DNA from: Cladorrhinum sp. PSN259
Lineage: Eukaryota; Ascomycota; Sordariomycetes; Sordariales; Podosporaceae
Direction: 5' to 3'
Length of the DNA: 64,000 bases
NCBI GenBank assembly: GCA_033725935.1
Contig: MU867062.1
Coordinates: 620,001 to 684,000 of the forward strand
The translations under genes and the position numbers were made by a program. Under the pieces are notes generated by a model. That model had not been told where the DNA came from and made no database searches. It worked only from the letters and a program-made list of their open reading frames with translations. The stretch's first letter is position 1; each line of letters begins with the position of its first letter. Of the stretch, positions 45,339-56,754 are shown in pieces.

Positions 45339-47390
45339 ACTCGGTTGATTCGCGTTGATGATTGTATGCTTTTTATTTTTTTGCTTTATTTGTCGTTCGC
45401 GGAGCCACGACCACAAACAGAGGGCTTTTGGCACACGATGTAGGTCAGGGAATGGGAGGGAAGGGATGGGGTTAAACGAGATATCTTTTTCTTTTATTCT
45501 TTTTTATTCTCTGGCAATTATCAAGTCTTGGTCTTGTCTGCTTTGTTTGCTTTTCGCTATGCGTTTCCGGTCATCTCGTGGAGGTTCGAGATGCGGACAA
45601 GAAGAACAAGGGAAGGAAAAAGAGGAGGAGAGCAAAACGGACCCAGGTCTGAAACCTAGGATCAATTTTGCATTGGGTTTATTTTGAAGACGGTGGTTGC
45701 TTATTTGCTTTTGGGAAACCCGAATATATTCATCCTAGAGGATAAGCAGAAAGGGAGGGGAGCTACCTTAGGTGTGTACCTTAGTCTCAGGAGTCTTTTG
45801 CAAACAAACAAAAATGGGAAACGCCTGGATGGATGTACATTATGCGAAAGAAGAACCATGAAAATCCAAGAAAACCGAGAATAACCACCCTTTTTTGGGA
45901 CATGCCCTTTTCAGAAACACTTGCTTCTCAAGTTTGCGGAGTTGCCGAGTACCTAGATAGGTAGGTTTGAGTCCCTTGCTGGCTATGCCTTTGTGAAAAT
46001 ACTACTCTAATATACTATACCTACCTACTCGGTAAATGATTCTATGGTAGGTGACAGCCAATACAAACATGAATTTTACGTGATTTTTACTCTACGAATC
46101 AAGAATACTGAGTGAGGGGTTCTGGAAGAAGTGGAAGACTAAGAAAAATAAAATATTAAACGGACATGTGATGTATGAATTTCTGATGTCGGGGGTTAAT
46201 GAGGCTGTGATATGCAGGTCCCATGCCATGCGTGTCATGGAGACGGGGCTCGGGGGGACGGGGAAGATCGAGATCTTGCGATGGATCAGATTGAGGAGGA
46301 GGGAAAGGAGGGGGAGGGGAGGGGTTTGCTGGAGCTCTTTTTTTTGCCATGCCTGACTTGGAAGGTGAGAAGGATTTTTTTTAATGTTTTTTTTCTTTTT
46401 CTTTTTTCGGTGGGAAGTGTTGGTCAACGATCAATTTGAACGGATAAGCTGAGGTTAAAGGATTTTGGCAGAGGTCAACGGATCGATTTGGGCTTAACGG
46501 ATTCAAGGAATGGCTGAGTGACTAGAATAGGGAATCAAAGGGCTGCTGACGGGAGAGGAAACGGATGTGGCGGTGAGAAGAAGAGATATCATGCACATAT
46601 GGAAAAGCTTGACCGAGGTGAAATGTTGATACACCGCATTGAAATTTGGTCCCTGCAGCGGGTGAGTTGGGAATTCAGGATAACCGCCTTAGCCGCCGCA
46701 TGACCTGGCTTTGCCCGGCGAACGTGACCGGTGGTGTAAGTGGCACGGACGCTTTTGATCCGTTTGGCGATTCTAATTGGAAGATTTACTAAAGCAGAGA
46801 TGTAAATCTAAGACCCGAATGGGGAAATCATAAGAGAATGATGGAGTTATAAGATGCTACAAGCTTGTTGAAGGAACACTTAGGGATCCGGGACGGGAAC
46901 TGCTGGTGACTTGATTCGGCCCGCCGAACATATGATTGATTGATGCGTTGGTTGCACGAGGCAAAGCTGTGCAGATGGCTGATGATAAGAAAGAGATATT
47001 GGAATGATAACTCTGCATGCAAGAGAGAGACGGTGTGTTGAGGCATCCGATTCGCTGATGAGGAATCTGCTTGAGTGCGTGCCTCGAGGCACACAAGGAG
47101 ACCGGGAGGAGAATGGAACCACAAAGTCCCGATGATTGTCTCTCGTTTCTTCTCTGCGCAGTTCAATGGAACTCGTGATTATATACATGTGCACACAATT
47201 CCTGTTATAGGTATTCGACATTTCGTATTGCCGGCCCCGAATATCCGGTGGAGAGGGGACGTTTACCTCCTCTTGGACACAGTAGACATTTGTGGACAAT
47301 TTCCAAATCCCCCAAAGTCTAGGGTCTCGGCCGTAACTCTTTCTGCTCCATTCTTCTATTTCCATTTCCATTCTCTCGCCTCGCCCGGTC

Positions 47391-47428
47391 TTGCAGGTTG
47401 CAGGCAGGTTGCAGGCAGGTTGCAGCAG
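47391..47428. repeat. Tandem repeat, 11-nt unit TTGCAGGCAGG
   Basis: Two full copies (47398-47408 and 47409-47419), flanked by partial copies on both sides, about 400 bp before the regulator's ATG. Confidence 0.8.
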
Positions 47429-47813
47429 ATCTCGGGTTGCCCCTCTTCAGCTTAGCACCACCCCACTGACATACGGCACCCGAACAAGCACCAAGGCGCG
47501 ACGCCGCCAGAACAAACAAGCGGGGCCTCCAGGTTCCTGGGGGTTATCTTCTAGCCCCAAAAACAGTCCCCATCCCGACTTTCCTGACTCCTTCACCCAC
47601 CGCAAACCGCTTCAAGCCGACAAATTGACAAGCGGGACCCTCACGCTCACTGAATCAATCAAAGCAATTACTTGCGGTACACTACCATTCGACCTGCTGT
47701 TACTTTGCTGGCTGACAGGCGAGAGGAAAAGTGACTGCTGATTTCCGCAGAGCGCCCGAAAGCCGCACTGCGCAGTGCTTGCTGCACTTCGGGCCGTCGC
47801 CAGCCCTTCCGTC

Positions 47814-50800
47814 ATGGCGCAATTCACCCCCTCGACCCTCTCGCCCACCTTGCAATCCTCAACGACAGCTGCCGGTGCAGAGCGCGGAGGACCTCCACCA
47901 AGCGCGGGTGGATCCAGATCCGGAGCCGGTTCCGGACTCGGACCCGGAAGTGAGAGTGGTGCTGGAGGAAGTGGAGGCGGCGGAGGAGTTGGACACGCTC
48001 GAATCGGATCCGTATCCTCGATCAACGCCGATCCACAACAGATCAACAGTAATAATAACCACAACAACAACGCAGCTGGCGGTTCCGGCGCCCAGCACAA
48101 ACGGGTTTATCAAGCTTGCATACCATGCCGCCGTCGTAAAGTCCGTTGCGACCTTGGTTCCGTCGACGACCCTCATGATCCCCCTTGTGTTAGGTGTCGT
48201 CGGGAGAGCAAGGAATGTTATTTCAGTGCCACACGGAGGAAGAGGAAGGCGGATGATGGCTCGGTAGACGAAGATGTCGAGCGTGACGACTACATTCTTC
48301 GTAATGGGCGGAAACAGATGCGTGTTTCTGTCGAGTCGCCGCCGCCTTCTGCATACGACCGCCGGCTTTACAGCGATCAGCCCTTGACCCCCGGCGGAAG
48401 CCAAGGCCGCTCACAACCCCTTAAACGGCCTCATGAAGATCGACGGCGCTCTCGAGGACTGAGTGCTGGTCCAAAGAGTGCCACGTCTAATGAGTTTGGA
48501 GTTGGTGAGCCTAATACGCCCATGGAAAACTTGGAGGCACGGACTGTGATGAGGAGGGAGGTGTATGGGCCACATGATGCATTGGATTTGTTGTACAAGG
48601 CTGCCACTGAGTTTGTCCTCCTTTTTTCCTTTGTCTTTTTGTGATAATTACTTTGGTCCGATCCATCCGTGATACACAGTTGGGGTGCTGACATGTTGTA
48701 TGGTCTTCATAGTGATCAGCGAAACAAGGTGGACGACAACCCTCCCCAGACACGCAACCGCGGCCCACCACACATGAGCTCTCTCCATGCCTTGCTTGAC
48801 GATGTCGATACGCGAAAGATGCCGGGTAACATGACATCTGGAGACTATGCTAATGGCGGCCACCATCAGAGCTCGCATCAACAAGGGCAGCCAGCAGACC
48901 AGGCTATTGATCCCGAGCTCATTAAGCGCGAGCCGTCGACGGAGCCGGGGTACAATGAGGCTCTCAAGGCCTGGGCGAGGTTTCGCTTCGTGAGGGCTGG
49001 GTGGTTCACGGCCCAGGAAGCAATTGAGTACATTGACTAGTAGGAGCTGACACTCATCCCATGGTCGCCCGTTGATGCTAACTTGCTGCAGTTATTACAC
49101 GTATTTATCGCCACTGACCCCCATCTCGCCGCCAACGTTTCAGGCGCCATCATCACACATCACGCTATTGACTGAGGAGCCCATCCTCACTGTGACACTT
49201 TTGACAATCGCATCACGATACCGCAAAATGCGTGGCACCGGTGGTAACTGCCGATCTCACGCCATCCACGAGACGTTGTGGACATACCTCAGGGGCATGA
49301 TTGAGCGAGTCGTATGGGGGCAAGAGGCCTTCGGTGGTGGGTTCTGCGGATCAGGGGCCGATGGACAGAACTCCAGCACAGCACCATGGAGAGGCTTGCG
49401 AAGAGGCAGTCTCAGAACTCTCGGGACAATCGAGTCTCTACTGATTCTCACCGAATGGCACCCACGGGCGCTTCACTTTCCGCCTAATGATGCCACCGAC
49501 GAGTTGCTCTTGCCAGAGTACCCCCCACCGGTCGATGGTGAACAGCCGAAGCCGGCAGGTGTAGGTGGCAAAATGATCGAGAGCTGGCTGGAACCCGCGT
49601 GGAGGAGTGACCGCATGTGCTGGATGCTTCTGAGCACCGGCATGGGGCTTGCATATGAGCTTGGTGTCTTTGACGACATTGACGAGCTGCTCGCTACCGG
49701 CGCCATTGCGCGGCCTGAATACGAGGAAGAGTCTTACCGGCTAAGAGCAAGCCGTATCAAGAGGTTGCTTTTGATATATCTCAGTCAGCTTGCTGGCCGT
49801 CTTGGCTGGACAAACATGGTGCCGGATAAGTTGCGCAAGGCCGACCAAAGCGCTTACAAGCCGAGAACCCATTCAGTTGAGGGGACCACACCAGTTACCA
49901 TCTCCTCCATCTCAAACGGATTCAATTACATCCCTGATCTGGAGCTGGACGATCAGATCATTCACTGTTGGGCGGGCATCAGCAACGCCATGCACATCGG
50001 CAACGAAAAGCTTTTCCGGTCTAGAAAATACACAACTGAGATTATTCAGAGTGGGAAGTATATCGAGCTGCTCAAGGAATTCCAGCCCATGCTTAAGGAG
50101 TGGTGGACACACTTTGAGCGGTTCAATATGCCTCAGTACATTCGGCACATTCTGACTATCGAGTACGAGTATGTGCGCATCTACATCAACTCGCTCTCAC
50201 TCCAGGCTGTTGTTGAGCGGTGCACCGCCAACGCTGGTGGCGGAACTAATAATGGTGGGGGAAGTGTCTCTGGTGGCTCCGGGCCCCAGCTCTCGCCGCA
50301 GACGCAGAATTATTATGGCAAGCTTCCACTTGGCCAGCTGGGTGGATTTGGTGCCGAGGACCAGGAGTACGTGAGGGAGGTTGTTAATGGCAGTCGAAAC
50401 CTGCTCCGGACCGTCGTCGAAGGGTTACTGCCTAATGATTTCTTGAAGCACGCGCCTGTACGGACGTATTTCCGTATCATCAGCGGCGCCATGTTTTTGC
50501 TCAAAACCTTTGCGCTGGGCGCCCCCAAGTCGGATGTTGCGATCAGTATCAGCCTCATGGATGAGACTGTCAACGCGCTGAGGAATTGCGTGGTCGATGA
50601 TGTGCATTTGGGGATTAGATTTGCGGATATGTTGGAGACGCTGACCAAGAGGTTGAGGAATAGGTTCATTGAAGCACCAGGACCGCAGTCTACCACTGAT
50701 GGGAGATCTCCTGGCGTGGCGATGATGAACAATCATGATGGGCCGCATCATCTTCATCATAATGGTAACGGTCATGGGATTGGTGCGAATGGCGGTCACC

Positions 50801-51340
50801 ATCATGGTGCGAATGGCACTCATTTGTTGGCGCAGCTTCAAAGTGCTCATCAGGATATGTGGATGAAGGGTGGACCCGGTAAGTTCATCATATACACTCT
50901 GACCCTATAGTGTGTTTACTGACTTGTTTGTTGTTGATGATGTTGTAGAACGTGCTATGACACCAGGAAATATCTCAGCTACACCCTGGGGCGACTTGAC
51001 CGCGAACAACTTTCCTTATCCATCCGGATCAGCGTCAATGTTTGGACCGTCCACTCCGGCCGCAACGACTGGGCTTGACAATAGTAATGGTCACAACGCC
51101 AGCCATAGCTTGCTAGACAACAACACGTTTGTAGGTGCTGCAGACAACTCGGCGGACTGGAATGATGGAAACGGAAATGGGATGTGGTATCTGCCTGCTG
51201 GCGCGGCTTTTTTCCAAAACATTGATAACAATTCGGTTTCTATGACGGCTGAGGGTGTCAATGTCGGTGGGTTGGACTTGTTGGAGTACATGGCTATGGG
51301 GGATTCATTGGACTTTAATATGGATGGCAATGGATTTTGA
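47814..51340 (+). CDS. Zn2Cys6 transcription factor, Aro80/TBS1-like
   Basis: Predicted exons are 47814-48610, 48680-49039, 49092-50878 and 50949-51340, giving 1111 residues. It is a nuclear DNA-binding regulator. The zinc cluster has cysteines at 102, 105, 112, 125, 128 and 135 (C-x2-C-x6-C-x12-C-x2-C-x6-C), preceded by KRVYQA and followed by a basic stretch ATRRKRK. Gly/Ser-rich sequence precedes it. The middle-homology region is well preserved: YYYTYLSPLTPISPPTF, LLTIASRYRKM, TLGTIESLLILTEWHPRALHF and RLLLIYLSQLAGRLGW. That TEWHPRALHFPP segment resembles the Aro80/TBS1 group, so a role in nitrogen or amino-acid catabolism is possible but unproven. Low-complexity Gly (about 795-810) and His/Asn/Gly (about 955-985) stretches lie near the C-terminus. 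Introns of 69, 52 and 70 nt have donors GTTTGT, GTAGGA and GTAAGT; two are weak, but frame and homology support them. The start is ATG 47814; the frame is open further only through a GTG. Confidence 0.88.
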
Positions 51341-52378
51341 GAAGGGGAAAATAAAAAGGAGGGTTAGAAGATGTGAATGAGGGTATGGTATTTTGCTAAC
51401 GTCTCCTTTTTTGTGGGAAAAACGGAACACAAAAAAAACAAAGAGTTCGGGAAAAAGCAAAAAGAAACAAGATGAGGAAAAATCTTTGGTATTCTGAAAG
51501 AGTATTTATTGCACGCAGGTCACAATAAAATAGGGAACTAGGAAGAGCGGGGGTATTAAAACACAGCGATATGGTCTTAAGCGTACGGAAGGATTTTGCT
51601 TTTAGCTTTGCCTACTTTTTTTATTTCCTACCAACAGTTTCTTGTTCAGTTTGTTTCTTCTCGTTTTGGTTTGCGCATTTTGGATTTATTGCTATGAGAG
51701 GTCGGGCCGTATTTGGGTCGCTTCGAGTGTCGAGAAACACGTATGGTGGTGTCATCAGGACTATGTATACCCGGACTGGGAGGGAGGACGTCTCTTGCTT
51801 TCTGCGTTGCATCTTTCATGGTCATGATTATGGTGTTCGTCACCTTACGCTGATTATGGAGGGAGGCCCAAGGGGAGCTGATCTGCTGCAGGGGATGATG
51901 TGAAAAGCGAACGACAAAAACAATACCCATAAAAAACGTGTTTCGGTTTGGCATTTCGGAAGTGGTTGAGTTGGTTGGAGGCCTTGTCAGAGAAGGAGAA
52001 AATATATGAGAGTAACGTGTGTCTACGGTGGGAAAGAAGGGAGATGGAGCGATCGATGGCTTGGCCCAGTATTACTTCCTTCCCATTGTGCTTCCTTGGC
52101 CGAGATAGATACCCCATACAATTTTTAAACTTTTTGTTTTCCCTTCCTTTTCTCCCGGTTTGACAGCAAAGTCGTATTGATTTTCATTGTATTCTTCATG
52201 AATCGAGTCTACAGTGCATTCTCATGAAAAACCCAAGTTTCAATTGATTATACATAAAGAAGGTGTGAGCATAACGTAACACTCCAACCCATTGCTAGTT
52301 TCATTCTATACCTTCTATAACCCCCCCTTCAATCTCTCTTTCCTGCCATCCATGCAATAATGGAGTTATTGAAATAGT
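51341..52378. other. Convergent intergenic region, Zn2Cys6 regulator (+) / acetoacetyl-CoA synthetase (-)
   Basis: 1 kb shared by two 3' UTRs, AT-rich with many A- and T-runs. No gene seen. Confidence 0.65.
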
Positions 52379-54525
52379 CTAATTAGGCAACCGCTCCTCC
52401 ATCTCCCTCTGTGCAGCCCAAACCTTGAACCACTCCAGCGCCTCAGGGTTAGCAACGCTGGCGTTGGTCTTGACATGCATCCTCGAAAGGATCTGCTTAA
52501 CGGCCACCTCAATTTTTTTGCCGTTTCCTGTTTTGGGGACACCGGCGGGACCACACTCCTCTATGACGCCGGGAACGTGTCTGGCACTCAGTTCCTTGCG
52601 AATCGTGTCGGCAATCTTCTTTCTGAGTGCCTCGTCGAATTTGTTATTGCTATTGCCGTCTTCTTTCATGACGACAAACAGACAAACCGTCTCGTCGCGG
52701 TCCGTTTCCCTTCTGCGCCCGACGCAGACTGCTTCTTCGATTTCTTTGCCGAAAAACCTGGCCAGGACGTTGTAGATCTCTGCAGAACCGAAACGCACTC
52801 CGGCGGGCTTGAGGACGCCGTCACTGCGGCCCAGCATTACCAGCCCGCCGGTGGAGGGATCGATACGGACAAAGTCGCCGTGGTGCCAGATGCCGGGGAA
52901 TCGTTCAAAGTAAGCTTTGCGGTACTTCTCCTGCCCTCCCTCGCCGAAGAAAGTCAGAGGCTGGCACGGGAACGGCCTTGAGCAAACCAGATCGCCCGGC
53001 GCGTCGGCCGGTTCAACTGGGAGAGGGTTCTCTGAGTCTGAAGAGGAGTCGATGACGCCGATGGCCATGCCTAGACCTGCGCACTGGACTTCTCCTGCGC
53101 GGACTGGGAGGAGAGGGCACGGGGCGCCGAAAAGGGAGATGATGTCCGTCCCGCCTGTTATTGAGGCTAGGTTTATGTTTGATGGGAATGCGTCGTAGAC
53201 GAAGGAGAAGGTCGAGGGGGGTAAAGGGGATGCGGTTGAGTAAATTGCTTCCAGTGCGGATAAATCGAGGGAGGAATCGGTTACAGGACGGACATTGTTG
53301 GCTTCCAGGGTTGTAAGGTATGCCGCAGAGGTACCGAAGTGGGTTACTTTGAGTTGGGAGAGGAGGATGGGGATAGATAGATAGCCGTTGGGTTTGAAGG
53401 GACTGCCAGAGTAGAGAACGAGGGAAGCGCCGCAGGACAGGGAGGAAACGGACCAGTGGTGCATCATCCAGGAGGTTGTGGTGTAGTAAAGCATACGAGA
53501 GGAAGGGGAGAGAGAACAGTGGAGGTAGAGTTCTTTTTTGTGCTGGAGGAGGGTGCCGGCTGCTGTGTGGACTATGGCTTTTGGAAGGCCTGTTGTGCCA
53601 GAGGAGTAGAGGACGTAAAGGGGATGGGAGGGGGGAAGTTGGGTAAAGACTAGGGGTTGGGAAGTAGGTGATGATTTGAGGAAGGCGTCGTAGGTTGTTG
53701 CCTCGATGTCACCGAGGGCTCGGATTTCCTCCACGCCGTCCTCAATGTTAGGCAGTGAAGAGACGATGACTACTTGTTTCAGGCCGTGGGGCTTGAGGGC
53801 TGCGACTACCTCGAGGGTCTTGGCCTTACCGGACCATGATTTGCCATTGTAGAGGGTTGCGTTGTCGGAGAAGAGGACCTGGGGTCTGATTTGGACCAGA
53901 CGGTCGAGCACGGCGCTGACGCCGTTGTCTGGGCTGATGCCGGTCCAGATGGCTCCGAGGGTTGCGGCACTCAGAAGGGCAACGAGCGCTTGAACGTGGT
54001 TTGCTACGAAGCCGGCTACGACGCTGTTCTCCTTTACTCCGGCTGCGCGAAGGGCGTTGGAGCATCGGCGGACCTGCTCTCTGAGATCCGCCCAGGAGGT
54101 CTCTGTGAGGTGAGAAGCATCCTCGGTGACAGTGATGACGGCCGTGGCATTCTCATCAACCTCGGCGTTGGCGGGGAACAAGAGGTTCTCTGCAAAGTTC
54201 ATACGGGCACCGGCAAAGAAGTCGGGCCTGGGGAACATGGGGGCATTGGGTGGGAGGACCTGTTGTTGGGTGTCAGCGAATAGGGGTAAGCATATTCAGG
54301 GGTTTTGTGAGAAAGAAAACAAACCTCATCATAGGTCTTGGAGGCCTTGATACCGGCAAAGTGCCACACCTCACCCCAGAAATCGCCAACATTGTCGACG
54401 GACCACTTGTAGAGACTGGGGTAGTCATTAAGGGATAGACTGTACTTGGAGTTCACATGTTGCATGAACTTCCACATCTGAGTCCCCTCAGGGGAAGAGT
54501 GCCTCCAGAGCTCTGCAGCCGTCAT
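52379..54525 (-). CDS. Acetoacetyl-CoA synthetase
   Basis: Predicted exons (minus strand) are 54525-54325 and 54259-52379, giving 693 residues, a typical length. The enzyme uses ATP and CoA to activate acetoacetate to acetoacetyl-CoA in the cytosol, salvaging ketone-body carbon from leucine and fatty acid breakdown into sterol or acetyl-CoA metabolism. It belongs to the AMP-forming adenylating family. The N-terminal helical region is specific for this enzyme (ELWRHSSPEGTQMWKFMQHVN; WSVDNVGDFWGEVW). The P-loop-like core motif is YSSGTTGLPKAIVH (about 285-298). The second motif is in the TGGTDIISLF region, and the hinge GIWHHGDFVRID is present. The C-terminal catalytic lysine lies in PKTGNGKKIEVAV (about 643-655). 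The 65-nt intron has a GTTTGT donor and an aacaacag acceptor; phase 0 joining gives KTYDE-VLPPNAPMFP. The gene is divergent from LCB2 with 2.2 kb between. Confidence 0.95.
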
Positions 54526-56754
54526 ATTTGCCGTTTCAAAATAATTCTGATCAAGGAAGAACGAGTAGATTGGTTGATTTGGTAAGAATCAAGTCTCGGT
54601 GATACGAAACCGTCTGTGAGAACAACAAAGAGCACACAAACTCCGGTAACTAAGAGAGGCTACCAAGGCCCAGCAGTTGTATTGTAATTGTCCAGCAAAA
54701 AAGATATTCCCACGGCCCCGGTAACCTCTCCGTTCTGCCGTTTGTAGGCGCGCTTTTACACTACTGCAAGACCTGCGTACTGTAGGCCAGAGATTTGTTA
54801 CAGTACATGTCCGGTATTTGATACACCTCCTGTACGTATTGGTGAATTTCTTGAAACCCGAGGTTGAGTGAACTCAACATCAGGTCTTGGCACGGATGGT
54901 CCCTTGAAGTTCCGAATTCCGATGGGGCAAGCCATCATGGGGATGGGTCCGGCGAAAGCCGAGGGGCCCATGGCGGTCTGTTTTTTGACTTTGTGGGACC
55001 TAGTTTGGGCTCGAGACGATGCAGGTACCATTCGAAGTTAAACACGTATAAAAACCAGGTTTGCCTTTGACAAGCGGAAATAGGCGAAAGAAAAGAACAT
55101 GGGGGTTTTTTTTTTGTTGGATGAGACTAAAGTAGATATATATACTATATTACCCTGAGTGGCACCTTGTCAGCATTCACCATGAAACTGCCGCCGATGA
55201 CAGTCACAAAATACAAGAGATATTGTGCTGTATTATTCACGGTTGAGATGAAAAAGAAAGAAGAAGAAAACACGCCACTTACTGAGAAACTCAGGGTGAG
55301 AAGATTCACTCCTCCCTCTCCATACCCTTGAAATACAACAAAAAAGTTTTTACAGCTCCAGCCCGCCCTGACCCCCAGTGACCCCTTCATTTCATGGATG
55401 GCATCGATCGCACTAGGACACTTCTGGTTCGCAACACCACACCAAGGATGTGACAGGAGAGGGATTCCGGGATCTTCACAGTCCCCGATTGGGCGGTTTG
55501 GTACCTAGGTATGATTACAGATTACTACCTCTAATTGCCGGTTGCCTCTTTCTCCTACACTAGATTATACACAATGCGGTTTTTGCAATGATGACCAAAA
55601 GGGGGATTGATTGACAGGATGTAGAGAAGGGGACACTGAAAAATATCTATTGGTGCGCCATCAGTCCACCACACTGTCTAAACTGTGAAAAGTGGCTAGT
55701 ATCCTCCACTGTGAGACAATCGCCGATGGAGATGCCTGTTGGCTTGCTGGAGCCCCATGGCTGTCGCGATCAGCCCGGAACACCACCGGACGTCTCGGCA
55801 CGGGAAGGGCACTGCTGGTGGTGAGCCAGGGGGCCGAGAGCATCTGGGGGACGCAGAGCCTAATTTTTCTAGTTGAGATTGATAAAATGACACAGTACAT
55901 TCCCACTTATAAGAGCGATAAGGTATGGGGATTGCATTGTACAAATAACGTACCCTGCAAGTTGGATTAAGAGAACCGTTTCGGGGATCCATCTGTGAGC
56001 GGTTGCGGGTGGTAGCCAATTTCCCAGGAACCCTTCCCTCGCCTCTCACAAATCCGTCAATAAGTCCACTCTGCCCTCGCCCTGATTATTCTCTCCCACC
56101 TCCAGCTTCACCTTCTCCCCTCCTCCTCTCGTCAACCCCGCGAAGAGGCTGCTGCAGTCACAACAGGGTGAGGCCGTTTTGGATTTCAGCACTGCGTATT
56201 GTATGACCGCCGACCGACATTAGCCAAGCCACCACACCCTCCAATTCGGTCCCGCCCCTTGCAGCTGCACCAGCACCAGCACCGCCCGCGCGCGATCGCC
56301 CGTTCCTGTCACAGTACAGTAAAGTTCCAGGAACACCTTGGTACAGAGCAACTGGGTACCCTTCTTGCCTCATCGACAACTCAGAGGAGCAAACACCGGA
56401 AACTGTGACCACGCGGAATCAGTTTCGCATTCTACCCTGGTCAGGTGCTCTGGTAAGTTGTTCCTTAAACTCCATCAGGGTATCATATCGCAGAAAGGGC
56501 AAGCGCCAATCATGGACGAGAGCTGCAAAAAGGGGCCTGTTGGGGGCTTGCTTGGCGATGCAAGACCTTCTCCAACTCCGTGCTATCCGTCATCCACTAT
56601 CTGCACTATTGCTCCCCGACCACAACGCAACCGCACACCGCCATGCACCTTGGCCGCTGAACGACCTTCAAAACCTCCCTCCAACCCTGCTGACATATTT
56701 CTTCTCCTCGGTAGCATCAATTGGCGCCATCTTGTATTCCGAGTATCGCTCCCG
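54526..56754. other. Divergent intergenic region, acetoacetyl-CoA synthetase (-) / LCB2 (+)
   Basis: 2.2 kb with both promoters and leaders. From about 56030 it is CT-rich and probably transcribed with LCB2; the LCB2 frame stays open upstream to an ATG at 56512. A GTAAGT at 56452 could start a leader intron. No separate gene supported. Confidence 0.55.

Larger units (their letters stand above)
45157..47813. other. Intergenic, Taf14 to Zn2Cys6 regulator
   Basis: 2.7 kb with Taf14 3' UTR on the left and the regulator's promoter and CT-rich leader (about 47330-47813) on the right. It contains an (ATGG)5 microsatellite and an 11-nt tandem repeat. No gene supported. Confidence 0.6.
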
